Source of the DNA: Theocolax elegans
Taxonomy: Eukaryota; Arthropoda; Insecta; Hymenoptera; Cerocephalidae
DNA: 64,000 nt
NCBI GenBank assembly: GCA_026168455.1
Contig: CM047429.1
Coordinates: 4,155,744-4,219,743 of the forward strand
Reading direction: 5' to 3'
In this document: one piece after another, positions 1 through 11,810 of the stretch
Layout: each line of letters opens with the position of its first letter
Position numbering within the stretch: position 1 is the stretch's first letter
Notes under the pieces: generated by a model
Seen by the model: the letters and a program-made list of their open reading frames with translations, nothing else
What the model was told of the DNA's origin: nothing
Database searches by the model: none
Translations under genes and position numbers: made by a program

Positions 1-1302
1 TTCGGGATCGCTCTTTCTTGTGCCTTTAAATTGGATGTGATATCTAGAGAAAATTTCGACCGTTCTTTTCTCTCTAGTGAAAAGCGAATCCTCTAAATTG
101 CTGCAATTGGAGTAACAATTCCTAAAAGATGGGATCGACGTATTTGCTTGCTGCTGCTGCTGCTGCTGGGGATATTGCTGCTGGGGATATTGCTGCTGGG
201 GATATTGCTGCTGGGAATATTGCTGCTGGGGATATTGCTGCTGCTGGGGAGGAGGAATGCTAAATGTTGTATTACTTTCGGGGGTTCGATTCTGGATTTG
301 AGGCTCGTCGACTATGCTACTTTGGTGTGCTTGTTCTCGTCGTTGCTGCTGCTCTGCTAATTCGTCTTCCCATTGCACGCTGGGGAGAATTTTTTTGCTG
401 CTGCTTGTGTGTGTGTTGATTCTCGGGTCGTTAGGGTTCATTTGGTTACGTTCATTCATTCTTCGCTCTGTTGCTGTTTGCTGCACTGCTCTAAATGCTG
501 AGGGTTGTATGCTGCTTGTCGTTCTTGGCTGCGAGTTTGTATAAACGTGTGTGCTTTGTGTTGCTGCGGGAATTGTGTTTGGTACGAAGGGGTTATTTGA
601 TAAATTTTCATCTGTCGGGATGGTTGGAGCAAGCGTAATAATTGGGTAATATGACGTTGAGTTTATTCCCAATAACGATACTGTTGTGCTTGGCGATGTA
701 TATAATATTTCTGGAATGATTGGTTCCAATAAATATCTTTGCTGCTCTTGCTCACTTGGCGACGGCGTTCTCAATTGCCTGCACGTTGATTGTGCTTGCG
801 GACGATATGCTGGATGTAGCAATTTTTCATTTATTGCTTCATTGCATTCCGTTGGCTCCTCCATCGTCAGTGGATCCTGGTACCGTCCTTGCGACTGTCC
901 GGTTTGCAGTTCCACGTATAGCATCCGACCAGATGTAATATTTTGTGCTCTTGCTGCTCGGGGAAGGGGAGGGAAATTCGTTATTTCGGATTGTGTTAAT
1001 GAGAGGTCCAGGAGAGATTCTTCTTCTATTGGGTTAAGTTCGTCCAAGTGTCGTCCATCTACTTCTGGTTTCCATTCTGCTGCTGAGGGGCCATAATTTC
1101 TAATTAACTCGTATCGCGCTACGCGATCTCGAATTGTGCGTATATCATCGTCGATGTTCAAATCTAGCTGATTACAGTAAATTGTAATTTTCCCATCGGC
1201 GGTATTATTTATGGTGCGCCTAATTATCGCTGCACCTTGTGGTGCGTTATCAATATTTATTCTGCTACCTAATTTGTAGTTAGCTGCAATTTGAGTTTTA
1301 GC
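1..1302 (-). CDS. Gypsy-like gag (element B), partial at left edge
   Basis: Reading the minus strand gives one frame of 434 codons with no stop, from just after a TAA at 1303-1305 to base 1, where it leaves the window. The first ATG is at 922-924, so either translation starts there or upstream codons are joined by splicing or frameshift. The N-terminal third is mixed charged sequence, the middle is low-complexity Pro/Thr/Ser/Gln, then comes a Gln-Tyr-Pro repeat. The last ~20 residues (ending FSRYHIQFKGTRKSDPE) resemble the start of the retrotransposon gag domain of arthropod Gypsy elements, where an aromatic-rich F-G-stretch precedes the capsid-like fold. An LTR in the same orientation lies upstream at about 1805-3133. 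The assignment to gag is inferred from that tail and the context; pol would lie outside the window. Confidence 0.6.
152..250 (-). repeat. 15-bp tandem repeat encoding Gln/Tyr/Pro
   Basis: Five near-perfect copies of a 15-bp unit (CTGCTGGGGATATTG on the plus strand, 163-237) are flanked by CTG runs. On the minus strand, in frame with the gag-like ORF, each unit encodes QYPQQ. The unit keeps the reading frame, so copy number can vary without breaking the ORF. Confidence 0.9.
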
Positions 1303-1804
1303 TTAATTATTCTATCAACAATTGAGAAGGGGAAGGTATAAGTTTGGCGCGATAAATCTGCAGCTCAATACTTATCGCTATTAAACTAACAGCCCAACGT
1401 TAAAAACTAAAAATTAAAGCTGAAGTTTCTTATATGCTAGTTATCTGCTTAAATACTATTCAGGGGAGAAACAATCCAAAATAAGGTAAATCAGGCAAGG
1501 GTAATACAATATATCGGGTTTTTAAGTTTTCGGCTGCTAATAGGGAAAGGCGTAAAAAATGTATAAAGTTTGCTGCGAAATGGGGTTATTAAATGCAATT
1601 AGTTGAAAAGCATATGAAAAGAAGAAAGAAAAAAATTTAATTGATTTTTTTTTATGCTAACTTGCTAAATTGTTATTTTGTTAAAAGCAAAATTAAAGTT
1701 TTATTACTGTAATTATTACTGTAATTATTTGAAAATTAGAAAACAAAAACAAAAAATAATGTTTTTAATTTGCACGAAAAAATAAAGAAATTTATTTATT
1801 ATGT
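1303..1804. other. AT-rich leader between LTR and gag of element B
   Basis: No coding frame is recognisable. By position it is the untranslated leader of element B on the minus strand. I could not place a primer-binding site with confidence. Confidence 0.4.
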
Positions 1805-3133
1805 AATATATGGTATGGCTGCGATGAGAGAAGGGGGGGGGAAGCGAAACAAAATGTTAAATTGCGTGTTATAAAATAAATACAAGTATTATAAAATAAA
1901 TGTATAAGAAATATTGTGCACAAATATGATAAAATATATATAAAAGAGAAAAAAAACAAGTTATATTGCATAAACCATTGTTTGGAGAACACAAAAAATG
2001 AAATTTAATATTTATAAAATTTAGCACCACGTGTAACGAGGAGGGGAGTAAATGGGAAGCACACTTACGGTCAGGAGAGATCGTGAAATACCGGTGCAGG
2101 GCGTGCACCCACCTTATCAGTGTGGAGATCGTCTCCTCGGATGCTGCGGCTCTGTAGTCAATTGCTCTTATACACACACACTCGAAATTATACTGGTGAT
2201 CGGTTGCAGATCGCGAATCTGTATATCGGTTAGCCTCGATGGCGTCCCAATGAGCTCTGTCGAGCTCGGGCTCGTTCGCTGCTTCACTGCTCGGGCCCGA
2301 CGTGCGCGCGCAGCTTCTCGCGTCGAGTCGCCCGTCGGCCGCCGTCGTTTCGCGCGTCTCGTGTAGTGAGTGCTCGCGGCCATGTTTATCAAGGCGGACG
2401 ACGTTGCCGGGGCTGCAGCTTCCCACGAAGAGGACGATGTTCCCGGTGATGCTACAAACCAGGTAAGCCTTTATGATCGTTCCGTGATGTCTAACGTATC
2501 GGCTAATGAGTCTACTCTGTTACAGGTGCAGACGGGACGGCCGATCTTCGAGTCTTCTCTCTCACTCGCTCTCACGGTTGCTGCTCAGCTGGTGCGCGTC
2601 GGGTCGGTGACTGCTGCTCTTCTTCGATGCTGCGTTGCTGCGGGGATTCTGGCTGCTTCTTAGGTGAATATCTATCTCCCGAGGGAGTGCTGCGTATTAT
2701 TTACTAATTACTAATTGAGAGTTATGGTAATGTTATGATTACCATAACCTCACTTCCAATCCTCTCCTAGCATGTAGCTGTCAGTTACTATGTGCACTAC
2801 ATGCGTCCTTGTTTCCTTCTAATTAGGATTCTTATTAATTATTTAACTGTTTCACAGCTTCCTGGATATCTTGTTGCTGCTCGTGCTGCTCCATCTGGCA
2901 CCTTGGGCCATCGCAGGCTGCTTCATGGTCCTGGTGCGAAGCCTCCTGGAAGTTGTGTCGCCTCTCCTGACATGCTGCTTCCATGTGCTAGGGGGAAGGA
3001 ACCAAGAGAAGTATTGGGGATTTGGGCAGCTTCGGGTAGGCTAGGTAGGTTTAGAGATGTGAGGGTAGGTAGGCTAGTTTATATTGGGGCTCGCTCGCTT
3101 ATTATTATAACAGGTATTACATACCTTGTCACA
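1805..3133 (-). mobile_element. 5' LTR of Gypsy-like element B
   Basis: On the minus strand the LTR starts TGTGACAAGG at 3133, immediately after truncated LTR A sequence. The same start (TGTGACAAGG) opens the LTR of element C at 41734. All three related LTRs (this one, 10472-11810 and element C) share a GGTAGGTAGG-rich first part, CTG-rich stretches and a GC-rich middle. The inner boundary is uncertain: TTACA endings occur on the minus strand at about 1804 and about 2031. I chose 1804 because it gives about 1.33 kb, close to the 1.34-kb relative. The plus strand carries GT-AG intron-like segments (2463-2525, 2664-2857). Confidence 0.55.
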
Positions 3134-3317
3134 ACGTGTTCTCGGTCTCCTCTTTGTGCGGATCTTCGTCGTCGCGCACGAACTTGGTGACCCCGCGTTG
3201 CGGTAAGGGGAAACATACATAGGCGTAGAGTGTCGAAATATATGATTTTTTCCATTTCGCGCATTTTACTTATTTATTTATTATTATTATTTTATTTAAT
3301 GAAATAGGATTGTTGCA
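3134..3317 (-). mobile_element. 3' LTR of element A, truncated by insertion of element B
   Basis: These 184 bp are identical to 9035-9218, the start of the 5' LTR of the same element. The minus strand begins TGCAACAATCC directly after a polypurine tract (TTTAGGGGGGCTA). Identity stops exactly where TGTGACAAGG of element B begins, so B inserted here; the rest of LTR A should lie beyond the left edge if B is complete. Confidence 0.9.
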
Positions 3318-3509
3318 TAGCCCCCCTAAATAAATAATAAAATCGTGAAATCAATTTAAAAAAGACTATTCAATCCTGTCCCATCTGGACGGGTGAAGGC
3401 TTAATACATCTTCGTCTGGAGAAGATGTGGAGGACGAGGCAGCGGCCTTTTTAATAACGATACCAGGGAACTTCTGATAGTATTCTTTATGATTTTATTG
3501 AGACGCAGA

Positions 3510-5942
3510 TCATTCTCTTGATGTTCGCGTAGAATTTTTTATCATCTTGGTAAGGACCGAACAAGGTTTACCTGCAGGTAGACAGGCTATTAACGCTTCG
3601 CTTTCGGCAAATTTTTCCTCGACGATCGGGATACGACTCAAAATGTCAGCTAATGCGTTACTTTCTCCCGGGATATGTTGCGGAATAATATCATAATCCT
3701 GGATTGCCAACATCCACCTACGCAATCGGCCACTTAAAAATCTACACGTTAAAAGATACTCTAAAGATTTATGATCGGTTTTGACAAATACTGTACTCGC
3801 TTTTACGTACGTTTTAAATTTGTCAAGCGCCCAGACGATCGCCAATAATTCGATTTCCGTCGTAAAATAATTTAATTCCGCACCCTTTAATGTCCGAGAT
3901 GCTAAGCTAACGATATGCTCATTTCCATTATCGTCAATTTGACATAACGCAGATCCTAGCGCTACGGTGCTCGCGTCTGTATATAGGATATACGGTTTTT
4001 TACGGACGGGGTGATATAAGATCATTTGTTTCGCAAATAATTTTTTTAGTTTTTTCAAATGCTAGCTGATGGTCAGCCCCCCACTTCCATCTTATTCCCT
4101 TTTTTAAGAGTTGTAACAAAGGGGCGACTTCATCCGAAAGTGCACTCGAGAATTTTGCGCAAAAATTAATTAAACCTAAAAATCCTTTTAATTGTTTCGT
4201 ATTTCGAGGAACTGGAAATTCATCTATAGCGCGAGTTTTGTCTGGATCGATCTTGATTCCTTGCGTTGTGACGATGTGACCGAGAAATTTTAATTCTTCG
4301 CAAAAGAATTTTATTTTATCAAAATTTAAAGTTAGATTATTTCTCTTTACGCGAATAAAAATTTTTCTTAACAATTCGAAATGTTCGTCATGAGACTGTG
4401 ACACGCAAACCCAGTCGTCAACAAAATCAAAAACAGAATTAAAATGAGAAATAATTTGTTCGGTCGCACGTTTTAATGCCGCTCCACTAACCTTAAGTCC
4501 GAACGGTACAACTTTATAGTGGTATGTTTTTCCGCGGTGCATAAAAGCAGTAAATTGTCGCGAATTTCTATCTAGCGTTAAATCGATAGCGGTCATGACT
4601 TTGGCCGATTCGAAATTTTTTAATATTTCATCGATTGGTCCTGGACCATCGTGATCGTTATGCAAACGTTTATTTAATTCGCGTGCATCTAAACAGATTC
4701 TTATCGAGCCATTCTTTTTTATTACCGGTACTATCGGATTGATATATTGACTAGCCGATCTTTCAATAATATCAAATTTAAGTATCCGTTCGATCTCTTG
4801 ATCAACTTTACCTAAGAGATTAATCGCTACCGGGTATATTTTTGAACAAAACGGTTCAAGATTATCGATTCTTAACGTATATTCGAAATTAACTATACGT
4901 CCCGGTAATTTTCGAAATATTTCTTTAAAATCTAAAATTAAATTATGGAGCGATGTAGCTTGAGTTCGTGTTAAATTTGGAGTCTCTGCTACTTTTTTAT
5001 CGACCTCGTTTATCGTTGACTCTATTTCGTCCGAGTGTGAATCGTTTGGGGTATCATAGTCAATAAAATTATCGCAATATTTTACTTCCTGAACGCAAAC
5101 CTCGTTTCCTTTTATCTCATGTGGATTTACATAAGTTATACTATTAATTGAATTCGAGGGATCTGGAAAATAAACGATAAATTTATTTGTATCTATAACA
5201 ACCTTGTGAAGATGTTACACGTCAATGCCGATAATGCATTGTCGTACGAGATGCGGGATTATCATAAAATTAATTTCAGTTTCGAGCGAACCGATTTCTA
5301 CATGTGCTCGAAATTGCTTTTTTAGGTTAACGGATTTTTCACCTGTGAAACCTACAGCTTGCAATCCTACAATCGGTAAAGTAGGGCATTTCCTAAACGT
5401 ATCTATGTTACTATCGTAGAATTCGCCCGATAAGCAGGTTATTTTACTACATGTATTGATTAATACCGTAGTTTCAATTCCTTCGATTTTTAAATTGATT
5501 TCGGGGCATTTTACGGATATCTGTCGGCTATCTTTTTCGTCCTCTTCTAAAAGAAAATCTTGACAGTTATCAAAAACGGAGTTTACTTCGCAACACGATG
5601 AGTTAAACCGTTGAACTCTTGAATCGGATTCGCATTTTGTCGATTGGAGTTCCTCGACGGCATTTTCCAGCACATGATTGTCGACGCGTATTATTGGCGG
5701 ACTATCATAGGGTCGAATGACGGAGTTGATGTCACAATCTGACGTATCGTTCACGATTTCGTTTGAATTACCGGTTTTATTTGATGCAAAGGAAGTATTG
5801 TTTCCGTGGGTTAAAATTTTATTTCTACGACGGTTACGTTTTCGCTGTAATGAATTTTCCGCTTTTTCTGTTGCATCAAGCTCTAAACGCTGAGTTAATC
5901 TTTTAAATTTAAAATTCGAGGCTCTCGATGCAACTCTTACTC
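3510..5942 (-). pseudogene. Element A pol: protease, reverse transcriptase, RNase H
   Basis: Read from high to low coordinate. The protease-like part (5754-5215) has LINTCSK where aspartic proteases have a DTG-type motif, so the catalytic Asp is Asn; it ends in a single in-frame TAA at 5217-5215. The same frame then stays open into reverse transcriptase (about 5214-4000), with SIRICLDAREL, FTAFMHRGKTY, PFGLKVSGA and FVDDW (the xxDD catalytic box) and FLGHIVTTQGIKIDPDK. A one-base shift in an A/T-rich run near 4040 moves into RNase H (4058-3510), with ILYTDAS, TEIELLAIVWAL, KTDHKSLEYL and a final IPGESNALADILSR. The expected integrase is missing. Protease, RT and RNase H in this order are diagnostic of Gypsy/Metaviridae-type elements. 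The lost Asp, the stop and the shift make it non-functional as read. Confidence 0.85.
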
Positions 5943-5948
5943 GTTTCC

Positions 5949-7272
5949 CGAATCATCTTCTTCTATTATGTCTAAATTTACTTCATTTATTTGCGGACTA
6001 TTTGAATTATTACCGCCACTATGATTATTACCGAAATTTTGTTTATTCGAACTATTAGAATTTGAGTTGTATCGATATGGACCATTCCTCTAATAATGGA
6101 ATAATAATGGATAATGGAGTGGACGATCTAAAATTACCTTCACGGAAGTTACTTGGTTGTGCGCTACGGTTAGGCGAATCGCTTCGACGGTCCCGAAAAC
6201 GTGAATTATCGCGAGATTCGTTAAAAGGTACATAACACGATATATTTCTTGTCGCATTTATTTGACCTGCTTGATCTAGGGAGTCTAAAAGCGCAACGAA
6301 ATCCGTTATACGTGCTATACGTTGTATGATCGTCGTTTGCTGAATTTGTTCGTCAAAATGGCGCGCTAAACGACGAATAATTGTTTTTTCGACGGGAGCG
6401 TCATCCAACATAATTACGTTATTGTATAATCTGTATACATATTCGCTACGGCTTAAGTTTTCGCGAGCATTATAAAAACCGAACTCCAATTCGTGACGGA
6501 TTTGGTCTTGAACGTTCTCGTTCCAATATCTATCTAAGATTCGTATGCAGAAATCGTTAATCGTATTTATTTGCGGCTCAACGTGTTCCCACCAATCTTT
6601 AGCTGGGCCCCTTAATGATTGTTCGATCATAAAATGCGCGGTACGTTCATCCACGTTGAACATTTCCAAATACGCGAGTAAATTTCGTATATAGCGCATC
6701 GGCCTTTCATATGCAGCAGCGGAAAACATTGGCAACTCGTATTTTATCTTCGCAAACGCATTTTCGCGTTGTGGTACCGATTGAGAAACATTCCGGACTT
6801 GTGGAGGCTGTGGAATTTGTTGTGCATGGACCGGATTGGGATTAACTTGACGCATATTTCTCAATTGATTTTGGTAATCATCGAGACGTACATCGTATTG
6901 ACCCATCCGCCTATTCATTTCGCGCGATCGGCGGTCGACTTCCGTAATTTCTTCTGACATAGTTGTGATTTCATTCACGTTTGCCGTAATCGTGATGGTG
7001 AGTCCATCCCAAAACCGCTGCATACGCCGCGATGATCGCAACGCGTTGTGATTTAACTGGTCCAACCTTTCGTCAATTTTTAAAAAATTTTCATTTAGAG
7101 TTTCCCGTGTCAATTTCCAGTTTACCGCACTTTTCTTAAACTCCTGGATCGTCGCGAGGAGTAAATCTGTAATATTTCGCACTTACGTCTCAATCCGCGA
7201 TACTCTGTCCTCTAACTCCGAGAGGTTATTCGCGAGATTTGCTAATATCACGCTTTCTTCAAATTTGCTCAT
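5949..7272 (-). pseudogene. Element A gag
   Basis: The first ATG is at 7272-7270. An in-frame TAA (7185-7183) interrupts after 29 codons; it sits inside GTAAGT, a good splice-donor match, so either a mutation or an intron start is possible. The main frame (7182-6055) contains a heptad-rich N-terminus and then a capsid-like region with KIKYELPMFSAAAYERPMRY, WWEHVEPQINTINDF and a Q/R-rich C-terminus. A short ATAATGG duplication near 6095-6115 shifts frame, after which an Asn/Ser-rich tail continues to a stop at about 5949. No CCHC zinc knuckle is visible. The region lies just downstream of LTR and PBS, which supports the gag call. Confidence 0.75.
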
Positions 7273-7477
7273 TTGGGCGTCGGTCGCCTCCTCGACAGAG
7301 TTTTTAATAAACCGAGATGCGGTTAGACGTTGATGTCTCACTACAACGAAATTATTAGTTCGTTTTTATTATACATTAACATGTTAGTGCACATATAATC
7401 TATATAGCCAAGATCCAAAATTATAATTTAATTTCTTCAATTTATGCAGTCTTAACCTCTCATGAACCTTAATGCCA

Positions 7478-7495
7478 GTCCCACCAGCGGTACCA
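7478..7495 (-). promoter_or_regulatory. Primer-binding site of element A
   Basis: On the minus strand TGGTACCGCTGGTGGGAC lies five bases after the LTR end (...TGTTGCA at 7501). It starts with TGG, complementary to the CCA end of a tRNA. The tRNA species was not determined. Confidence 0.6.
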
Positions 7496-7500
7496 TTTTA

Positions 7501-9218
7501 TGCAACACTCTTTTGTTAATTGTAAGGAGATTTAAATAACCAATTCAAAAATAAAGATATATTGAATCTTATACCATTTTATGCAATGTAAAATTTTGTT
7601 TAATATATGGAGATTCGGTAAGTTAATGTTATTTAACTATCAAAAACGGATTATCTATGTGACTTACGAACGTTTGTTGTTCAACGTTCAATATTCCCTC
7701 GGTGGCAACCATCTCCTTTACTGCGTCATCCATGTGCAATCAAAAAAGTTGAAAATAAAAAGAGAAATGAAAAATATAAGATCTAATAAAATCAAATCAT
7801 AAAAAAATTCATGCATTTGTAATAAGCTTTATGATTATAATGGAATTAAATAATATTGAATAAAAAAAATTAATATCTCATGCGGAAAGTCAACGTTGTT
7901 GAGAATTGGTCCATTTCCTCCGATGCGGGTTCTTCCGGTTGCATTTTTTAGAAAAGTGTAATATTTTTATTTTATTTATTAAAGGACTTGCATATTTTGG
8001 ACGTGAGAGGGTGAATTATTGCATGCAAAAATAAAAACAATAGAAATTAAATTTGTTGGCCCTTGGCTCTTTTTCCAATTTATTAACAAGTACTCAAATT
8101 ACAATTTGATTTATTTGAGTTACATATATAATAACGTATTTCGCATCAGATTTATTTATTATTCGCGAGAAAACATTTTTAATGTGATTACGCGATTTCC
8201 CGAATTAAGCGCAAAAATGAGACTTCGTAAAGAAAATTAATTGATCGAGTCTGTTAACGGATTCGCGACGCGGAAACATAACGAACGACTTTTTACGTTC
8301 ACTCTTTATATAAAAAGAAATTAATGCGTAACGATATCACGGAATTCGCGACGCGGAAGATAAAACTGCTCCGGATTCCTGGATGCCGATTTCTAAAAAA
8401 GGGTGTTACAGAACCTTAAGGTTCACCCAGCCTAGCCTCAGGCATCGGCGTCATCCTTACGGATGGGGCGCACTTAAGGGTCAGAGTCGAAACTCTTTTA
8501 CCTGCTTAAAACAAAAGAACTTTTCGCAGTCCCATGTAAAACATGGAACTACTCGGGGCCTGTCGCCGCTAGGGCTACCCAGCTCCTAAAAAGGAAAGGA
8601 CTAAGGATAAGGGTTTCTGTCGTGCAGCATACTTACTACTGCAACTTGACTTAGGACTTCCTTAGGCTTCTTAATTTTCGGCTAACTCCGTTGAATGTTC
8701 GGGCGTAACTGAATGAATGTATAAATGAGACTCCTCGATACTCAGCTCCTGAGTAAATTATCTCGCTTTTCTAGATGAAAGACGAGATAATCTGGTGCGC
8801 GAAGGGTTTATTCTAATTACGCATATATTACGTACGCGCACCTAGATTTTCAAAGATATTTTATCAATTTGTAACTTTTCTTTGATAATTACTATGATAA
8901 AAGAAGCAATTTATTGATTCATTAAACGAGGAGTGTTAATCTTGATTTCATCAATGCAAAATTAAAAATAAACTATTTAATTTATTAATGTTCTAATAAT
9001 AATAGAAAAAAGATTAGATAATTAATACTCATACACGTGTTCTCGGTCTCCTCTTTGTGCGGATCTTCGTCGTCGCGCACGAACTTGGTGACCCCGCGTT
9101 GCGGTAAGGGGAAACATACATAGGCGTAGAGTGTCGAAATATATGATTTTTTCCATTTCGCGCATTTTACTTATTTATTTATTATTATTATTTTATTTAA
9201 TGAAATAGGATTGTTGCA
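7501..9218 (-). mobile_element. 5' LTR of element A
   Basis: Minus-strand start TGCAACA (9218) and end TGTTGCA (7501) are inverted copies, as expected for LTR termini; length 1718 bp. The first 184 bp equal the 3' LTR fragment at 3134-3317. No long ORF with a recognisable product is seen. A second copy of the junction-like string TACCATTTTATGCAA lies within the LTR at 7572-7586. Confidence 0.8.
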
Positions 9219-10471
9219 ACTTAGTACCTTTTACGAAAAATAATAATATAATTTTCGTCGGGAGGCGACAACTCCCCCCCTTTTTAAGAAACGACGCCCT
9301 CGTCGTTGATCAATATTATTATTATATTATTATTTCTCTTAACATTAGATATCATACTTAATTTTTAATTTTAAACATTATTTCGATTAATTTTTCTTTA
9401 TTTCTTATGGCAAATTTTATATACCATACAACAATTAGTTATTTCGTAGTTCAATTTCGTTTGTTATTATTTTACATATTTCTATTACATTATTTCAAAC
9501 AGTTTAACAGTATTGATATAATTCATCTATAAAAATGGATACTTAAATAAAAAATGGTTTTATTATTAAGCTTTTTATTCTAGACATTCCCAAAAATATT
9601 ATAATTATTATTAAATGTGTTTTCTGTTGATAAAAAATTTATTTAACTCTAGTTTATACTCCTAATTTTTAGTATACATCAAGTCATGTTAAAATTATAT
9701 GTTATTATTATTTTTTTTCTCATACCACATTTTGTTTACAAATTTACAATTTTCTTCGATAAAATTTGAATGCTTATGTACATATTTTCTAAAAAGTTGA
9801 ACAACAGAGTTATATATTATTTTACTTTTTTTAATATTTAATCATTTAACAAATCTACTATTATACATTGTCGAAAAGAAGAAAAAATATCTTATATTAA
9901 TATGCTTAATAATATATTTATATATATTTTTATAAAAGGATTAGGAGTGAAGAAAAATTAATTTTCTTCGCTCCCTCTCCCCCGCCAAAATAAAATGAAC
10001 ACATAATTATTTGACTTTTTTTTGATTTAGAATTTTCTTTTCAGCCATTATAAACAAAGTTTCACTTTTAATATAATATAATATATAATTGAGAAATAGT
10101 TAATTCAGTTTGATAAGAAAAGAATACAATCAAATATACACAAATGAAAAAATAAAGTGAGCAGTACATAAGAGACAGTGCGAAAATAGAGTAGGATAAG
10201 TAGGTCCATGTAGGATCATGCTCGTATATCTTGGGAGAAAGAGTAGACTACACTGAATAAACGGTACGACGGAATAACCCAAGCAGTGATGAAACTACCC
10301 GATGCTTGCGCATCATAGAATTGTGGCATCAATGTTCGTTTTTATTCGCTTAATTCTATTATGTTTCACGTTAAAATGACTTATTTACACTCTTTTTATT
10401 TTTATATTTGGAGAAATAGTTTAAATATTCGTCATTTTCTTGATTTGATTCAATTTAACAACTGTAGAAAT
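9219..10471. other. AT-rich spacer, no gene seen
   Basis: Very AT-rich sequence with short homopolymers and no convincing coding frame, tRNA or repeat boundary. It is the 5' flank of element A and the left flank of the LTR at 10472. Confidence 0.6.
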
Positions 10472-11810
10472 TGCGACAATGTGCTTTGCACATGTCAAAT
10501 GACAGCTACCGAACCCGTGGCGAACACCTACCCGTACAAGCTACACGAATCCCTGGCTACACCTACCTACCCATATACCTTTCCCTAGCTACCTACCCGT
10601 ACATCAGCTAAATCCTACCTACCCTCACATACTAAAAACCCTTTCCCAAGCACGGCACATAAACACTAAGGTGGTCCTGGCGATGAGGACCTTGGGCGAG
10701 CTCAAAGAATATCAGGTGGGCTCCTCCGGTTCTGACACTGCAGGCAGGATACTAAGGGAAGCGATCATCAGGAAGCCTCCAGGACTCTCCGAAGCCTCAC
10801 AGGACAGCAATCAAGGCGAAGAGGCAGTATCCAGGCAGTAAGCAGGAGAACCCCCCAACGCCAACCAAAATACAGCTGTAAACAAGATACTTAATGAGAA
10901 CAAATACGCATTAAGAGGGTAAGGAACAAGGAAGAGGATACACAGCAATAGGCAAAAGACAAAGATAAAGGAAATACATGTACAGCTGTATATAATCACT
11001 ACAGCTGTACAAGGATCAGCATAGGACAAATTGAGGTTAGGTTGCTGTACACAAACAACGTGTACAGCCACCTTTTGGATAAGCACGCATACAAATACGC
11101 ATACTTGCGTAAACCTCACGACCAAGTATTTACCTAGAGTCGTAGACGGAGCGGCTATCAATCACCGAAGTTGGCTTCGTCGAGGAGAGGGGGCGAGTCG
11201 ACCCCAAGCAGCAATGTGGCGGCGGGTGAGTTCGTACCTGAAACTCACACCGTATGACTTAGTGGATAACGCAAGAAGGAATGAGGTAATAATCACCTAG
11301 TATGAAGTATACAGCATCCCTGAGACTTGAACTGCAACAGGTCAACACGCCCGTACAGCATAGTCACCGCTATAGCCTGAACACCGCGGTACTCGACTCG
11401 CTCGCGGGATGCGAGATCGAGGTATCGTGCGCGAGTACGTACTGCGCAGGCGCGCGGTACGAACGCGGCTCTCGAGCACGCCGAGAGCAGAGCTCTACGG
11501 TCCGCCGTCCTAAACGAATCGTCCTTACCTTTCTCTGCTGACGGTACCGCCGTGTACCGAACTACGTGTGTGCGAGTTCCTGGTCCCATCCTCCCCCTTG
11601 CCTTCCCCTACAGCGAACCGGGATAGCGATAACGGAGTAAGCTCCGATAAACCCAATAACTCGCGAGTTATCGGATCGGTTGTCGCGTAATAGCGCGGCT
11701 GGCGCCCACCCTGTATATATATCTAGTCTAGTATTAATAAATATACGTTTTACTTATTATTAGTCCCTGGCATTATTAACCTGTACCCTGATCCCCAGTG
11801 CAGCGTTACA
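10472..11810 (+). mobile_element. LTR of the B/C family, plus orientation
   Basis: It starts TGCGACAATGTGC and ends GATCCCCAGTGCAGCGTTACA. The same end (CTGATCCCCAGTGC) closes element C's LTR at 34238 and the right-edge LTR at 63769, both in minus orientation. An AATAAA lies near 11735, about 75 bp before the end, consistent with plus-strand polyadenylation in R. Conserved features shared with B and C include GGTAATAATCACC near 11285-11297 and antisense intron-like signals. It is solo, or a 5' LTR whose internal region has been replaced: element D downstream has a different 3' LTR. No clear 5-bp target duplication is visible (GAAAT/AAACT). Confidence 0.65.

Larger units (their letters stand above)
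3134..9218 (-). mobile_element. Gypsy-like LTR retrotransposon A, integrase-less
   Basis: Order on the minus strand: 5' LTR (9218-7501), primer-binding site (7495-7478), gag (7272-5949), protease-RT-RNase H (about 5942-3510), a short pol tail (3503-3366, ending at a TAG), polypurine tract and truncated 3' LTR. No integrase zinc finger or DDE core lies between RNase H and the pol tail, where about 1 kb would be expected. The two LTR copies are identical over the 184 bp that can be compared, which suggests recent insertion, while the body carries a deletion and frame breaks. The likely reading is a deletion derivative mobilised with enzymes from an intact relative. Confidence 0.85.

Noticed and set aside
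2370..2663. Plus-strand 97-codon frame that looks like a host first exon with a 5' splice site
   Set aside because: The same layout occurs in two other LTRs of this family and the region lies within LTR B; no homology to a host protein was recognised. It is kept only as the antisense-intron observation.
8383..8780. rRNA-like or RNA gene in LTR A
   Set aside because: The segment is moderately GC-rich but matches no rRNA core I recognise and lies wholly within the LTR.
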